A DNA stretch of 64,000 bases from Novosphingobium profundi (lineage in GTDB: Bacteria; Pseudomonadota; Alphaproteobacteria; Sphingomonadales; Sphingomonadaceae), in the NCBI RefSeq assembly GCF_020524485.1, contig NZ_JAIVLF010000001.1, positions 1,302,001 to 1,366,000 of the forward strand. Reading direction: 5' to 3'. The position numbers were made by a program, and so were the translations under genes. The notes under the pieces are model-generated. The model worked only from the letters and a program-made list of their open reading frames with translations. It did no database searches and was not told the DNA's origin. Of the stretch, positions 28,523-36,852 are shown piece by piece (the stretch's first letter is position 1; each line of letters opens with the position of its first letter).

Positions 28523-30250
28523 TTAGTGCGGAACGCTCATGTCGCCAGCCAGCATGCAGAAGCTGGCGGGCGGCGGGGTCAGTTCGGGGCCCACCCAGCG
28601 CGTCCATTCGCGGTGCCAGAGGCGCTGCATCTCGGCGAGCTTCTGCGGGTGGCTGGCGGCAATGTCATGGGCTTCGGCAAAGTCCTCGGCCGTGTTGAAG
28701 AGTTGCCACTGATCGTGTGCCAAGGTGTCGGACGCGCAATCGTGCAGGGCAACGGCGCGCCAGTTCCCATCGGTGATGGCCCGGTTGCCGCGCAGCTCGA
28801 AGAACTGGCGCTGGCGGCCCGGTGCATGGGCGTCGTTCAGGGTGCGCAGGAACGAACGGCCAGCCACGGGACGCTGCGTCGAACCGTTCACCGTGGGCGC
28901 AAAGTCTAGACCGGCGGCGTCCAGCAGGGTCGGGCCGACATCGACGACATCGACGTACTGCTCGCGGATCGCGCCGCCTGTGCGGACATGCGCGGGCCAG
29001 GACACGATCAGCGCGGTGCGTACCCCGCCCAGGAACGGCCAGAGCTTGTAGCGGCGAAATGGCGCAGAGCTCGCGCTGGCCCAGGGGCGGGGGTATTCGG
29101 ACTGGGTGGCAACGGTGCCCAGTTCGATCATGCGCGCGCGCTGCTCGGCAGGTGTCAGCGTGTTGGCCTGGTAGAGCCCCTCGAAGAAGCCGCGCTGGCC
29201 GGCTTCCGAGGCGGCCCCGTTGTCCGAGAGGACGACGATCAGCGTGTTTTCGAGCAGGTCGTGGGAGCGTAGGTGCTCGACCACGCGGCCGATCTGGGCA
29301 TCGGCGTGCTCGATGAAACCGGCGTAGACTTCCATGTAGCGGGCGAAGACGACCTGTTCGTCCTCGCTCAGATCGTCCCAGGCGCGGTCGTCCTCCTCGC
29401 GCGGGGGCAGGGTGCAATCGGCGGGGATCAGACCCATGTCCTTCATGCGCGCGAAGCGTTCGCCGCGCACGATATCCCACCCGCGGCGGTAGCGGTTGGC
29501 GTAGCGCGCGGAGTATTCGGCCGGGGCCTGGATTGGCGAATGGGCAACGCCCATGCCCATATGCAGGAAGAACGGGCGATCCCGCTCGCCATTGTCCACG
29601 TGCGCCGAGACGAGCGCCATGGCCTTGTCGGCCATGTCGACCGAGAAGTGGTAGTCGCTGGGCAGGTCCGGGTCGATGTAGTCGTCGTTTTCGACGAGGT
29701 CGGGCTTGTACTGGTCGGTCCAGCCCTTGGCAAAGCCGTAGAAGTAGTCGAACCCACGCTGGCGGGGCCAGTTGCGGCGCGAGGTTCCCGGCTCCAGTTC
29801 GTCGGTCGGGATGAGGTGCCACTTGCCCAGCAGCCAGGTCGCGTAGCCGCCGTCCTGCAGGACCTCTGCCGTGGTCTGGATGTCATCGGGCAGGCGGAAG
29901 GCGTTGGCGTCGTAGCGCTCTGCGAAGGGCCCGAAATTGGTGTCGGGCACGTCGGGGAAGTTGACTGAATGGCCATTGCGCCCGGTGAGAAGCGCCGCGC
30001 GCGTGGTGGAGCACACGGCCTTGGTGTCAAACCGGTTGTAGCGCAGTCCGCGCTTTGCCAGCGCGTCGATGTGGGGCGTGCTGATTTCCCCGCCAAAGCA
30101 GCCGAGGTCCGAAAACCCGATGTCGTCGAGCACGATGGTGACGATATTGGGCTTTTTCGACGCCGGTCGGGTCGCCGCGTGGGCCGGTCCGGCCAGCATG
30201 GAGCCCGCCAGCAGCGTGCCTGCGAAGCGGCGCCGGGAAACCTTCATCAT
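28523..30250 (-). CDS. Tat-exported arylsulfatase with non-canonical CSTTR motif
   Basis: 575 aa. The N terminus has a twin-arginine signal (SRRRFAG followed by TLLAGSMLAGPAHA), so it is probably exported folded. Sulfatase ligands are present: IVLDDIGFSDLG, LLGKWHL and VLSDNGA. The active-site segment is AVCSTTRAALLTGRN with Cys at residue 80. The usual proline two residues after Cys (C-x-P-x-R) is replaced by Thr. Resembles arylsulfatase-A-type enzymes. The start is the first of two ATGs, with AGGA at normal distance. It is convergent with the first sulfatase and divergent from an SGNH hydrolase, so it belongs to the same locus but a separate transcript. Confidence 0.9.
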   Translation of the reverse strand: MMKVSRRRFAGTLLAGSMLAGPAHAATRPASKKPNIVTIVLDDIGFSDLGCFGGEISTPHIDALAKRGLRYNRFDTKAVCSTTRAALLTGRNGHSVNFPDVPDTNFGPFAERYDANAFRLPDDIQTTAEVLQDGGYATWLLGKWHLIPTDELEPGTSRRNWPRQRGFDYFYGFAKGWTDQYKPDLVENDDYIDPDLPSDYHFSVDMADKAMALVSAHVDNGERDRPFFLHMGMGVAHSPIQAPAEYSARYANRYRRGWDIVRGERFARMKDMGLIPADCTLPPREEDDRAWDDLSEDEQVVFARYMEVYAGFIEHADAQIGRVVEHLRSHDLLENTLIVVLSDNGAASEAGQRGFFEGLYQANTLTPAEQRARMIELGTVATQSEYPRPWASASSAPFRRYKLWPFLGGVRTALIVSWPAHVRTGGAIREQYVDVVDVGPTLLDAAGLDFAPTVNGSTQRPVAGRSFLRTLNDAHAPGRQRQFFELRGNRAITDGNWRAVALHDCASDTLAHDQWQLFNTAEDFAEAHDIAASHPQKLAEMQRLWHREWTRWVGPELTPPPASFCMLAGDMSVPH

Positions 30251-30448
30251 CAAATTCGCGTCCTGTCGTTTGTCTGGCCTGGAGGAAGGCGCCACGGCCT
30301 GCCTGTCCCTCGCGTATCGCAATCCGGCGAGGGGCAAAAGGTTGCGAGGCCCAAGGGGCTGGGAACATTCGCCGTTTTCAAGCGTGCCGCGCTGGTCTAG
30401 CTCTTCTCCGCACGCAAAGCACTGCGGGAGAGACCCGCGCACGAGAGG

Positions 30449-31279
30449 ATGAGTAAAGCCATGCGCCATGCCGCCGCCGCGATTGCCGGAGCCCTTGCCC
30501 TGACTGGAGCGCTGGTGGCGCCTGCCGGGGCACAGACGCGCGTGGATGGCGATCCCCACGCGCAGGACCCGGTGGGCATCGTCGAGGAGCCATGCCCGCA
30601 CCATCCCATGCCCAGCGATGGCGAGGGCTGGCACCTGTGGAACCTCCACATGCTGACGCGCGACTTCGGCCAGCTGTGCCGCTACGCCGAGGCGAACACG
30701 GCGCTCAAGGCGAAGAACGCTCCGGTGGAAGTTGTCTTCATGGGCGATTCGATCACGGACAACTGGCAGAACATCGACCCGGATTTCTGGACAGACGGCC
30801 GGGTGGATCGGGGCATCTCGGGCCAGACCACGCAGCAGATGCTGGTGCGTTTCCGCGAAGACGTGCTCAATCTGAAGCCCCGCGCGGTCCATATCCTGGC
30901 CGCGACCAACGACATTGCCGGCAACACCGGAGCCGCGACGATGGCACAGGTCACCGGCAACATCGAGACCATGGCCGAACTCGCCCGTGCGCACGGGATC
31001 AAGGTGATCCTGGGCTCGGTGCCTCCGGCAAAGGCCTTTCCCTGGGCGCCCGACAAGACGCCCGATCCGCAGGTGCGCGCGCTCAACGTCTGGCTCAAGG
31101 GCTATGCGGCGCGCGAAGAGTTCACCTACGTCGACTATTGGAGCGCGCTTGCCGCGCCCGACGGGGCGATGGGCGAGGGGCTCTCTTCGGACGGGGTACA
31201 CCCTACCGCAAAGGGCTATGCAATCATGGCCCCGCTGGCGAAGGCCGCCATCGCCCACACGCTTGGGGATGCCGACTAA
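30449..31279 (+). CDS. exported SGNH/GDSL hydrolase
   Basis: 276 aa. Signal peptide to about residue 28 (IAGALALTGALVAPAGAQ). Block I is FMGDSITDNW with the catalytic Ser at residue 101; block II is the Gly of GISGQTT; block III is ATNDIAG; block V is SSDGVHPTAKGY with the Asp-His pair. All four catalytic elements are intact. SGNH enzymes of this kind commonly remove acetyl or other acyl groups from polysaccharides, so an esterase role beside two sulfatases is reasonable but unproven. Its stop overlaps the stop of the convergent MORN gene by 4 bases. Confidence 0.9.
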   Translation: MSKAMRHAAAAIAGALALTGALVAPAGAQTRVDGDPHAQDPVGIVEEPCPHHPMPSDGEGWHLWNLHMLTRDFGQLCRYAEANTALKAKNAPVEVVFMGDSITDNWQNIDPDFWTDGRVDRGISGQTTQQMLVRFREDVLNLKPRAVHILAATNDIAGNTGAATMAQVTGNIETMAELARAHGIKVILGSVPPAKAFPWAPDKTPDPQVRALNVWLKGYAAREEFTYVDYWSALAAPDGAMGEGLSSDGVHPTAKGYAIMAPLAKAAIAHTLGDAD

Positions 31280-32235
31280 GGACAATCCTCGGGCGGTTCG
31301 GCGTGGAAGGCGGGCGTGAGGAGTTCGTGATCGAAGGCCTCGACCCGCTCGACCAGCTTGCCGCAGCGGTGAATTGTTTCCAGTCGATAGACGCCGGGCG
31401 CTAGCGAGTAGCCCATTTCGGCAAGGCGGCGCGGATCGTCCGTTCCGCTCTGGATGACGGTGCGTGTCTCGCAGCCGTTGTACTCGGTCGTCTCCAGCCC
31501 GCGGCCGTATCCGGGAATGTCGAGGGGATGGCTTTCGCGCCGCATCGAGCCGTCTAGGTTGTAGGCCGCGCCGCGCAGGAAGCGGCCCGCCTCGTCGTAT
31601 TCGGCCAGGGCAAGCAGCGTACCGTCCTTGCTCCACAGCGGCTGCGGGCCGACGGGACGCCCCATGGCGTAGTGCTTGTGGCCGACCGCGCCCGAACTCC
31701 GGTATTCCACCTGATCCCCGTCGGCGCGGCCCCTGCGGTAGTTGCCGTATTCCTTGAGCCGCCCGTCGCGTGCGTAGTTGATGTAAGGCCCATCGCGCTT
31801 GCCCTCGCGCCAATGCGCCTTGGAGGCGAGCTGGCCGTTCTCGTGAAAGACGTAGTAGTCGCCCTCAAGCCCGCGCGGGCCATAGGTCCAGCGTTCGAGG
31901 AGTGTACCTTCGTCCGACCAGTGGCGGTAGAGGCCATCGAGCGCGCCCTCGCTCCAGCTACGCTCCACCGCCAGCACGCCTGTGGGGTAGAACTGGCGGT
32001 CGAGGCCGTCCTTGCGCCCGTCACGGCATTCGACGCGGCGGCGCAAGGTGCCGTCAGCTTCGCGAAGATCCAGAATGCCGGTGAAGGCGTCGCGCTGCGA
32101 AACGGCGCAAAGTTCGGCTTCGGAATAGTCGCGCTGGTAGGGCTTCTCGACCGCCTCGGAGGGGGCGCCATGGGCTGGGGCGGCGGCGAGCGCGGCGGCG
32201 ATGAGGGCCAAACTTCCGTGAATAGGCAAGGACAT
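31276..32235 (-). CDS. exported MORN-repeat protein
   Basis: 319 aa with a signal peptide (LALIAAALAAAPAHGA). About residues 50-220 hold tandem MORN-like repeats of the form 'x-G-x-x-(Y/W)-x-G-x-L' (FYPTGVLAVERSWSEGALDG, FHENGQLASKAHWREGKRDG, ARDGRLKEYGNYRRGRADG), as in YwqK-type proteins. The C-terminal 90 residues are not repetitive and contain two Cys. MORN sheets usually mediate protein or lipid contact; no enzyme motif is visible. It lies at the end of the glycan locus on the opposite strand with its own upstream region, so its link to glycan use is uncertain. Confidence 0.85.
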   Translation of the reverse strand: MSLPIHGSLALIAAALAAAPAHGAPSEAVEKPYQRDYSEAELCAVSQRDAFTGILDLREADGTLRRRVECRDGRKDGLDRQFYPTGVLAVERSWSEGALDGLYRHWSDEGTLLERWTYGPRGLEGDYYVFHENGQLASKAHWREGKRDGPYINYARDGRLKEYGNYRRGRADGDQVEYRSSGAVGHKHYAMGRPVGPQPLWSKDGTLLALAEYDEAGRFLRGAAYNLDGSMRRESHPLDIPGYGRGLETTEYNGCETRTVIQSGTDDPRRLAEMGYSLAPGVYRLETIHRCGKLVERVEAFDHELLTPAFHAEPPEDCP

Positions 32236-32284
32236 GGGGCGCGTTCTAAGGATTACGCCCCCGACCTTGCAAGGGACCTGCGGT

Positions 32285-33493
32285 TCAGGCGGTCACTGCG
32301 CGGGTCTTCTGGAAGCGGGCCAGCGCGATGGCGGCGGCGGCGGCCAGGATGAGGATGAGCGCGCTTACCATGAATTCGTGCACCGCGCCCAGCGTGTCGA
32401 AGCCGATCCCGCCCAGCGTCGCGCCCAGGGTAATGGCCACCTGGATGATCGCGACCATCAGGCCGCCGCCCGCTTCGGCGTCTTCGGGCACGGTGCGGGC
32501 CAGCCAGGTCCACCAGGCGACGGGTGCGGAGGTCGCGGCAAAGCCCCAGATGGCGAGCAGCGCGATGGTAACAGGCAGCATGTCGCCGAACTGGGCAAGG
32601 GCCAGCGCGACCACGGCCATGACCGCAGGAAGCGCGGCCAGCAGGGCAAAGAGGCGCCCCTCGACGATACGCCCGACGACGAGCGTACCGACGAAGCCGG
32701 AACCGCCCACGACAAGCAGCAGCGTGGAGAGCAGCGAGACGCCTACGCCGGTCACCTGTTCCAGGAAGGGGCGCAGGTAGGTGAAGAGCGAAAACTGCCC
32801 AATGAAGAGGAGCGCGACCGTCACGAGGCCCGCGGTCAGGGGGGCATGGCGCAGCAGGTCGAGCAGGCTTCCGCCCTGGGCCTTGCGGTCAGGCTGCAGG
32901 CGCGGGAGCGCGAAGGCCTGCCAGGCCACGGCCATGACTGCCAGTGGGACAACGCACCAGAATGCGCCGCGCCAGCCGATCCACCCGCCCAGCAGGCTTC
33001 CGAGCGGCGCGGCCAGCGTCATCGCCAGCGCATTGCCGCCGTTGATGATGGCCAGCGCCTTGGGCACGTCGGCATCGGGCACGAGGCGGATCGAAACGGC
33101 CGCTGACATCGACCAGAAGCCGCCCAGAGCAAGGCCCAGGAAGGCACGGCCGGTCATCAGCACGGCGTAGCTGGGGGCAAGCGAGACCAGCACGCTCGCG
33201 ATGACGAGGAGCGCGGTCAGGGCGAGCAGGACATGCTGGCGCTGCAGGCTGCGGGTCAGGCGGCCGAGCGAGAGACTGGCGATGACGGCAAAGAGACCGG
33301 AAGCGGCGATGGTCTGCCCGGCCTGGCCCTCGGTCAGGTCAAGCGAGGCGGCCATCGGGCTCAGCAGGCTGACCGGCAGGAATTCGGAGGCGACCAGCAC
33401 GAAGCTGCACAGGGCCATCGCATAGACCGCGCCCCAATGGGCTGGGCTTTCAGACGGCGGTGGCGAGGTGGGGGAGGTGTGCGGGGAATTCAT
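32285..33493 (-). CDS. MFS efflux transporter, NepI-like (DHA1)
   Basis: 402 aa, 12 predicted membrane segments. The opening LVASEFLPVSLLSPMAASL and DLTEGQAGQTIAA closely follow the NepI/YicM purine-ribonucleoside exporter pattern, with the MFS loop GRLTRSLQR and TM5 motif NGGNALAMTLAAPLGSLLGG. It is divergent from a LysR regulator with a 99-base gap, a common regulator-efflux pair. Export of a nucleoside, sugar or toxic analogue is likely; the exact substrate cannot be read. Confidence 0.9.
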   Translation of the reverse strand: MNSPHTSPTSPPPSESPAHWGAVYAMALCSFVLVASEFLPVSLLSPMAASLDLTEGQAGQTIAASGLFAVIASLSLGRLTRSLQRQHVLLALTALLVIASVLVSLAPSYAVLMTGRAFLGLALGGFWSMSAAVSIRLVPDADVPKALAIINGGNALAMTLAAPLGSLLGGWIGWRGAFWCVVPLAVMAVAWQAFALPRLQPDRKAQGGSLLDLLRHAPLTAGLVTVALLFIGQFSLFTYLRPFLEQVTGVGVSLLSTLLLVVGGSGFVGTLVVGRIVEGRLFALLAALPAVMAVVALALAQFGDMLPVTIALLAIWGFAATSAPVAWWTWLARTVPEDAEAGGGLMVAIIQVAITLGATLGGIGFDTLGAVHEFMVSALILILAAAAAIALARFQKTRAVTA

Positions 33494-33592
33494 GTTTATC
33501 AGGTCCGGTTCGGGCAGGTCTGTGCCGTGCGTGGTCGGGGAGTGTGCCCTCTAGGGGATCTCTCGCAATTGAATTAGAGGGTGTTTTCTTGA

Positions 33593-34513
33593 ATGCTTTA
33601 TGAGTACGGCTCAGGAATGGAACGCCATGACCTGTCCGACTTCGTCGCCTTCGTGACCATCGCGCGCCTGCGCAGCTTTACCCGCGCGGCGGCACAGCTG
33701 GGGGTGACGCCCTCGGCGCTCAGCCACCGCATGAAGGCGCTGGAGGCGCGTCTGGGCATCCGCCTCCTCAACCGCACGACGCGCAGTGTCTCGCCGACCG
33801 AGGCCGGGGAACGGCTGCTGGGCTCGGTCGGAGCCAAACTCGACGGGATCGAGGCCGATATTGCCCAACTGGCCGAGCTGCGTGACCGGCCGGCGGGAAA
33901 CATCCGGGTGAACTCGGACGAACTGGCCGCGCACAAGATCCTCTGGCCCATGCTGCGCGATTTCCTCCCGCGCTTTCCCGACATCAACGTCGAAGTGACC
34001 ATCGACAACGGCTTCACCGACATCGTGGCAAGCGGCGCCGATGCGGGCGTGCGGCTTGGCGGAGTGGTCGAAAAGGACATGATCGGCGTCGCGATCTCGC
34101 CGCCGCTGCGCATGCTCGCCGTTGCCGCGCCTGCCTACTTCGCGAAGCATGGAAGGCCCCGGACGCCGCGTGACCTCGTCGATCACGCCTGCCTCAACTA
34201 CCGCTTTACATCGAATGGGGGGCTCTACGCCTGGGAGTTCGAGGAGCAGGGGCAGGCGCTCGATGTGCGCGTGGGCGGCCAGCTCATCTTCAACAGCATC
34301 TTCCCGATCATGCAGGCCGCGCTCGATGGGGTTGGGATCGGCTGCGTGCTCGACATCCATGCGGTCGAGCATCTGGAAAGCGGAGCGCTGGAGGCCGTGC
34401 TGGAGGACTATTCGCCGCCTTTCGAGGGCTACCAGCTCTACTACCCGAGCCGCCGCCAGCCCACGCCTGCCTTCTCCGAATTCGTGAAGGCGCTGCACTA
34501 CCGGGGCGGATGA
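33593..34513 (+). CDS. LysR-family transcriptional regulator
   Basis: 306 aa. The winged HTH at the N terminus (LSDFVAFVTIARLRSFTRAA..LGVTPSALSHRMKALEARLG) is followed by the LRTTRSVSPTEAG-type linker and the substrate-binding domain. It resembles the CrgA/DsdC-like group with short effector domains. The start at 33593 has GAGGG about 12 bases upstream; an ATG at 33617 (MERHDLSDF) is an alternative, but its only purine-rich stretch is too close. It is divergent from the NepI-like exporter, which it probably controls. The gap contains AT-rich CAATTGAATTAG at about 33566-33577 but no clear dyad. Confidence 0.93.
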   Translation: MLYEYGSGMERHDLSDFVAFVTIARLRSFTRAAAQLGVTPSALSHRMKALEARLGIRLLNRTTRSVSPTEAGERLLGSVGAKLDGIEADIAQLAELRDRPAGNIRVNSDELAAHKILWPMLRDFLPRFPDINVEVTIDNGFTDIVASGADAGVRLGGVVEKDMIGVAISPPLRMLAVAAPAYFAKHGRPRTPRDLVDHACLNYRFTSNGGLYAWEFEEQGQALDVRVGGQLIFNSIFPIMQAALDGVGIGCVLDIHAVEHLESGALEAVLEDYSPPFEGYQLYYPSRRQPTPAFSEFVKALHYRGG

Positions 34514-34540
34514 ACCGGCCCGGTCGCGCAGCGCCTGGCA

Positions 34541-36556
34541 TTACGAAATACGGCGCAGGTGCCGGAAGCGGCCGTAGCGGGTCAGGAGGTCGTCAATGAC
34601 CTGGGCACGGGAGAAGCCGGTGACATCGTGCGGGGCACTGGCGTCGGAGGCCTGCGCCATCGCGCGGAAGTGGCGGCGTTCCGAATCGTGCGACTTGCGC
34701 GTCTCGGCCCAGACGAAGCTCGGCTTGAGATAGGGGCGACTGCGCACCTGGTAGACGAAATCTCCGCGATCGCCGTGGGCCACGGTCAGGCGCACATGGC
34801 CCTTGTCCGCGTCGAGTTCGGGGACGAGCCCGTTGTCGCGCATCTCATCCGCCACAGCGTCGAGCGCGGGGCTGACGGTGTCGGTTAGGAAGGCGTCGAT
34901 CTCGGCCTGGTGGAAGACACCGGCGATGTGGCCCAGGCGCTGCTGCCAGTTGATTTCGGCGCGCGGCGCTGCGGGCGTGAGCGAGGCCGAAAGGTCGCTC
35001 GACTCGCCCTCACGTTCGCCGTTCAGAGCCTTGAGCAAGCCATAGCACATGAAGACCATGATGATCGCGAAGGGCAGGGCGCTTGCGATCGCGGCGGTCT
35101 GCAGCGCGTCGAGGCCGCCCGCGACGAGGAGGGCAGCCGCAATGCCGCCCGCGCAGACCGCCCAGAAGACGCGCTGCCACACCGGCGGGTTTTCCGCCGC
35201 GCCCGAGGTGATCATGTCGATCACGAGCGCGCCGGAGTCCGCCGAGGTCACGAAGAAGGTGACGATGAGGATGGTCGCGATGAACGAGGTGATCATGCCG
35301 AAAGGCAGGGCCTGCAGCGTCTCGAACAGGGCGACGGGCATGTTGTTCTTCACGGTTTCGGCAATCGGAGCCACACCCGACATGTCGAGCGAAATGGCAG
35401 TGTTGCCGAAGACGGTCATCCACAGGAAGGTGAAGAGCGCGGGGACGAGCAGCACGCCGCCCACGAACTCGCGGATGGTGCGCCCGCGCGAGATGCGCGC
35501 GATGAACATGCCCACGAACGGCGACCAGGCGATCCACCAGCCCCAGTAGAACAGCGTCCAGTCGGCGAGCCAGGGATTGGGCTCATAGGCGTACATCCGG
35601 AAGGTGCGCGAGACGAGGGCGCCAAGGTAGGCGCCGATGTTCTGGACGTAGGCCTGGAGCAGGAACACGGTCGAGCCGGCAAAGAGCACGAAGCCCAGCA
35701 GCAGCACGGCCATGATGATGTTGAGTTCCGACAAGCGCTTGACGCCCTTGTCGAGGCCAAGGACGACCGAGAGCGTGGCGAGCGCGGTGATGACCGCGAT
35801 CAGGACCAGCTGCACGGCGGTGTCGATGGGAAGGCCAAAGAGGTAGCTGAAGCCCGCGTTGACCTGAAGTACGCCCAGGCCAAGTGAGGTCGCCACACCG
35901 AACATGGTTCCCAGTACCGCGAAGATGTCGATGGCATCGCCGATGGGCCCGTTGATCTTGCGCCCGATCAGCGGGAACAGCGCCGAACGGATGGTGAGGG
36001 GGAGCCCGCGGCGGAACGAAAAGTACGCAAGGGCCAGGCCAACGACGATGTAGACCGCCCAGGCGTGCACGCCCCAGTGGAAGAAGGTCAGCACCAGGGC
36101 CCGCCGGGCCGCATCGATGCTTCCCGGCTCGCCGCTTGGCGGCGAGGCGAAGTGCTGGATCGGTTCAGCGACCCCGAAAAAAACGAGGCCGATACCCATG
36201 CCCGCGCTGAACAGCATCGCGAACCAGGACAGGTAGCTGTATTCCGGCTCGCTGTCATCGGGCCCCAGCTTGATGTTGCCGTGGCGGCTGAGCATCAGGA
36301 AGATCACGAAGACGAGGAAGCCCGCCACCGCCAGGATGTAGAACCATCCGAAATTCTGGACCAGGAACTCCTGGACATGGGTGAAGATCCGCTCCGCGCG
36401 CTTGGGGGCAAGGACGGCCGCCAGCGCGAAAGCGAGGATCAGCACCGCGGAGGTGAAGAACACCGGTGGATTTACCGCCATGCGGAACCCGGATGGGCGT
36501 TCTGTCAGTTCGCTGACGTTCGGATTGGGGGGGGTATCTTCGCTCATCAGGGCCAT
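34541..36556 (-). CDS. BCCT-family betaine/choline/carnitine transporter
   Basis: 671 aa with 12 predicted membrane segments. The family signatures are intact: GMGIGLVFFGVAEP in TM3-4 and the aromatic substrate box LFYWGWWIAWSPFVGMFIAR in TM8. A long C-terminal cytoplasmic tail (about 150 residues, from residue 520) is like that of BetT and may sense osmotic strain. No betA, betB or betI genes are adjacent, so it is an orphan transporter for osmoprotectants. The start may be ATG 36556 or 36547; neither has a good ribosome-binding site. It is divergent from the Emr-type operon across a 296-base gap. Confidence 0.92.
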   Translation of the reverse strand: MALMSEDTPPNPNVSELTERPSGFRMAVNPPVFFTSAVLILAFALAAVLAPKRAERIFTHVQEFLVQNFGWFYILAVAGFLVFVIFLMLSRHGNIKLGPDDSEPEYSYLSWFAMLFSAGMGIGLVFFGVAEPIQHFASPPSGEPGSIDAARRALVLTFFHWGVHAWAVYIVVGLALAYFSFRRGLPLTIRSALFPLIGRKINGPIGDAIDIFAVLGTMFGVATSLGLGVLQVNAGFSYLFGLPIDTAVQLVLIAVITALATLSVVLGLDKGVKRLSELNIIMAVLLLGFVLFAGSTVFLLQAYVQNIGAYLGALVSRTFRMYAYEPNPWLADWTLFYWGWWIAWSPFVGMFIARISRGRTIREFVGGVLLVPALFTFLWMTVFGNTAISLDMSGVAPIAETVKNNMPVALFETLQALPFGMITSFIATILIVTFFVTSADSGALVIDMITSGAAENPPVWQRVFWAVCAGGIAAALLVAGGLDALQTAAIASALPFAIIMVFMCYGLLKALNGEREGESSDLSASLTPAAPRAEINWQQRLGHIAGVFHQAEIDAFLTDTVSPALDAVADEMRDNGLVPELDADKGHVRLTVAHGDRGDFVYQVRSRPYLKPSFVWAETRKSHDSERRHFRAMAQASDASAPHDVTGFSRAQVIDDLLTRYGRFRHLRRIS

Positions 36557-36720
36557 CGTCTACGTATTGAGATTGCATGAGGCAACTTTTGAACGCGAAA
36601 CTTGTTGCACGCCGCCGGGAAACAAATCGGCAATGGGGCGTGCCGGACGTGCGCTGAACGGTGCCTACGGTGGGAACGCAGCTGTTCCACGTACGCACCT
36701 CTGTCGGTTGACAAAAGCAA

Positions 36721-36760
36721 CCCAATCTTTCAGTTGACTTATATCAACTGAAAGATTGGG
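36721..36760. repeat. 40-bp perfect inverted repeat (17-bp arms) before the Emr operon
   Basis: CCCAATCTTTCAGTTGA (36721-36737), a 6-base CTTATA centre, then the exact reverse complement to 36760. A TTGACA hexamer lies just upstream at 36708-36713. The inner TTGACTTATATCAA has the look of a MarR-family site. No U-tract follows, so it is not a terminator. It lies 92 bases before the MFS gene and 165 bases from the divergent BCCT gene and may control either. Confidence 0.9.
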
Positions 36761-36852
36761 TGCAATTCATGGTACATGGCACGAAGGACGCAGTCCTGCG
36801 GGTGGGACGTGGCGGCCGCTGTCCCGGAGCAGACGGGCGCGGCTGAGCGGGT

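Noticed and set aside
28523..31813. Extended sulfatase reading that continues upstream to 31813
   Set aside because: The extension runs antisense through the SGNH hydrolase gene. The Tat signal with its own ribosome-binding site fixes the start at 30250.
34541..36556. Choline-to-betaine operon around the BCCT gene
   Set aside because: No dehydrogenase or BetI-type regulator is adjacent; neighbours are a LysR gene and an efflux operon.
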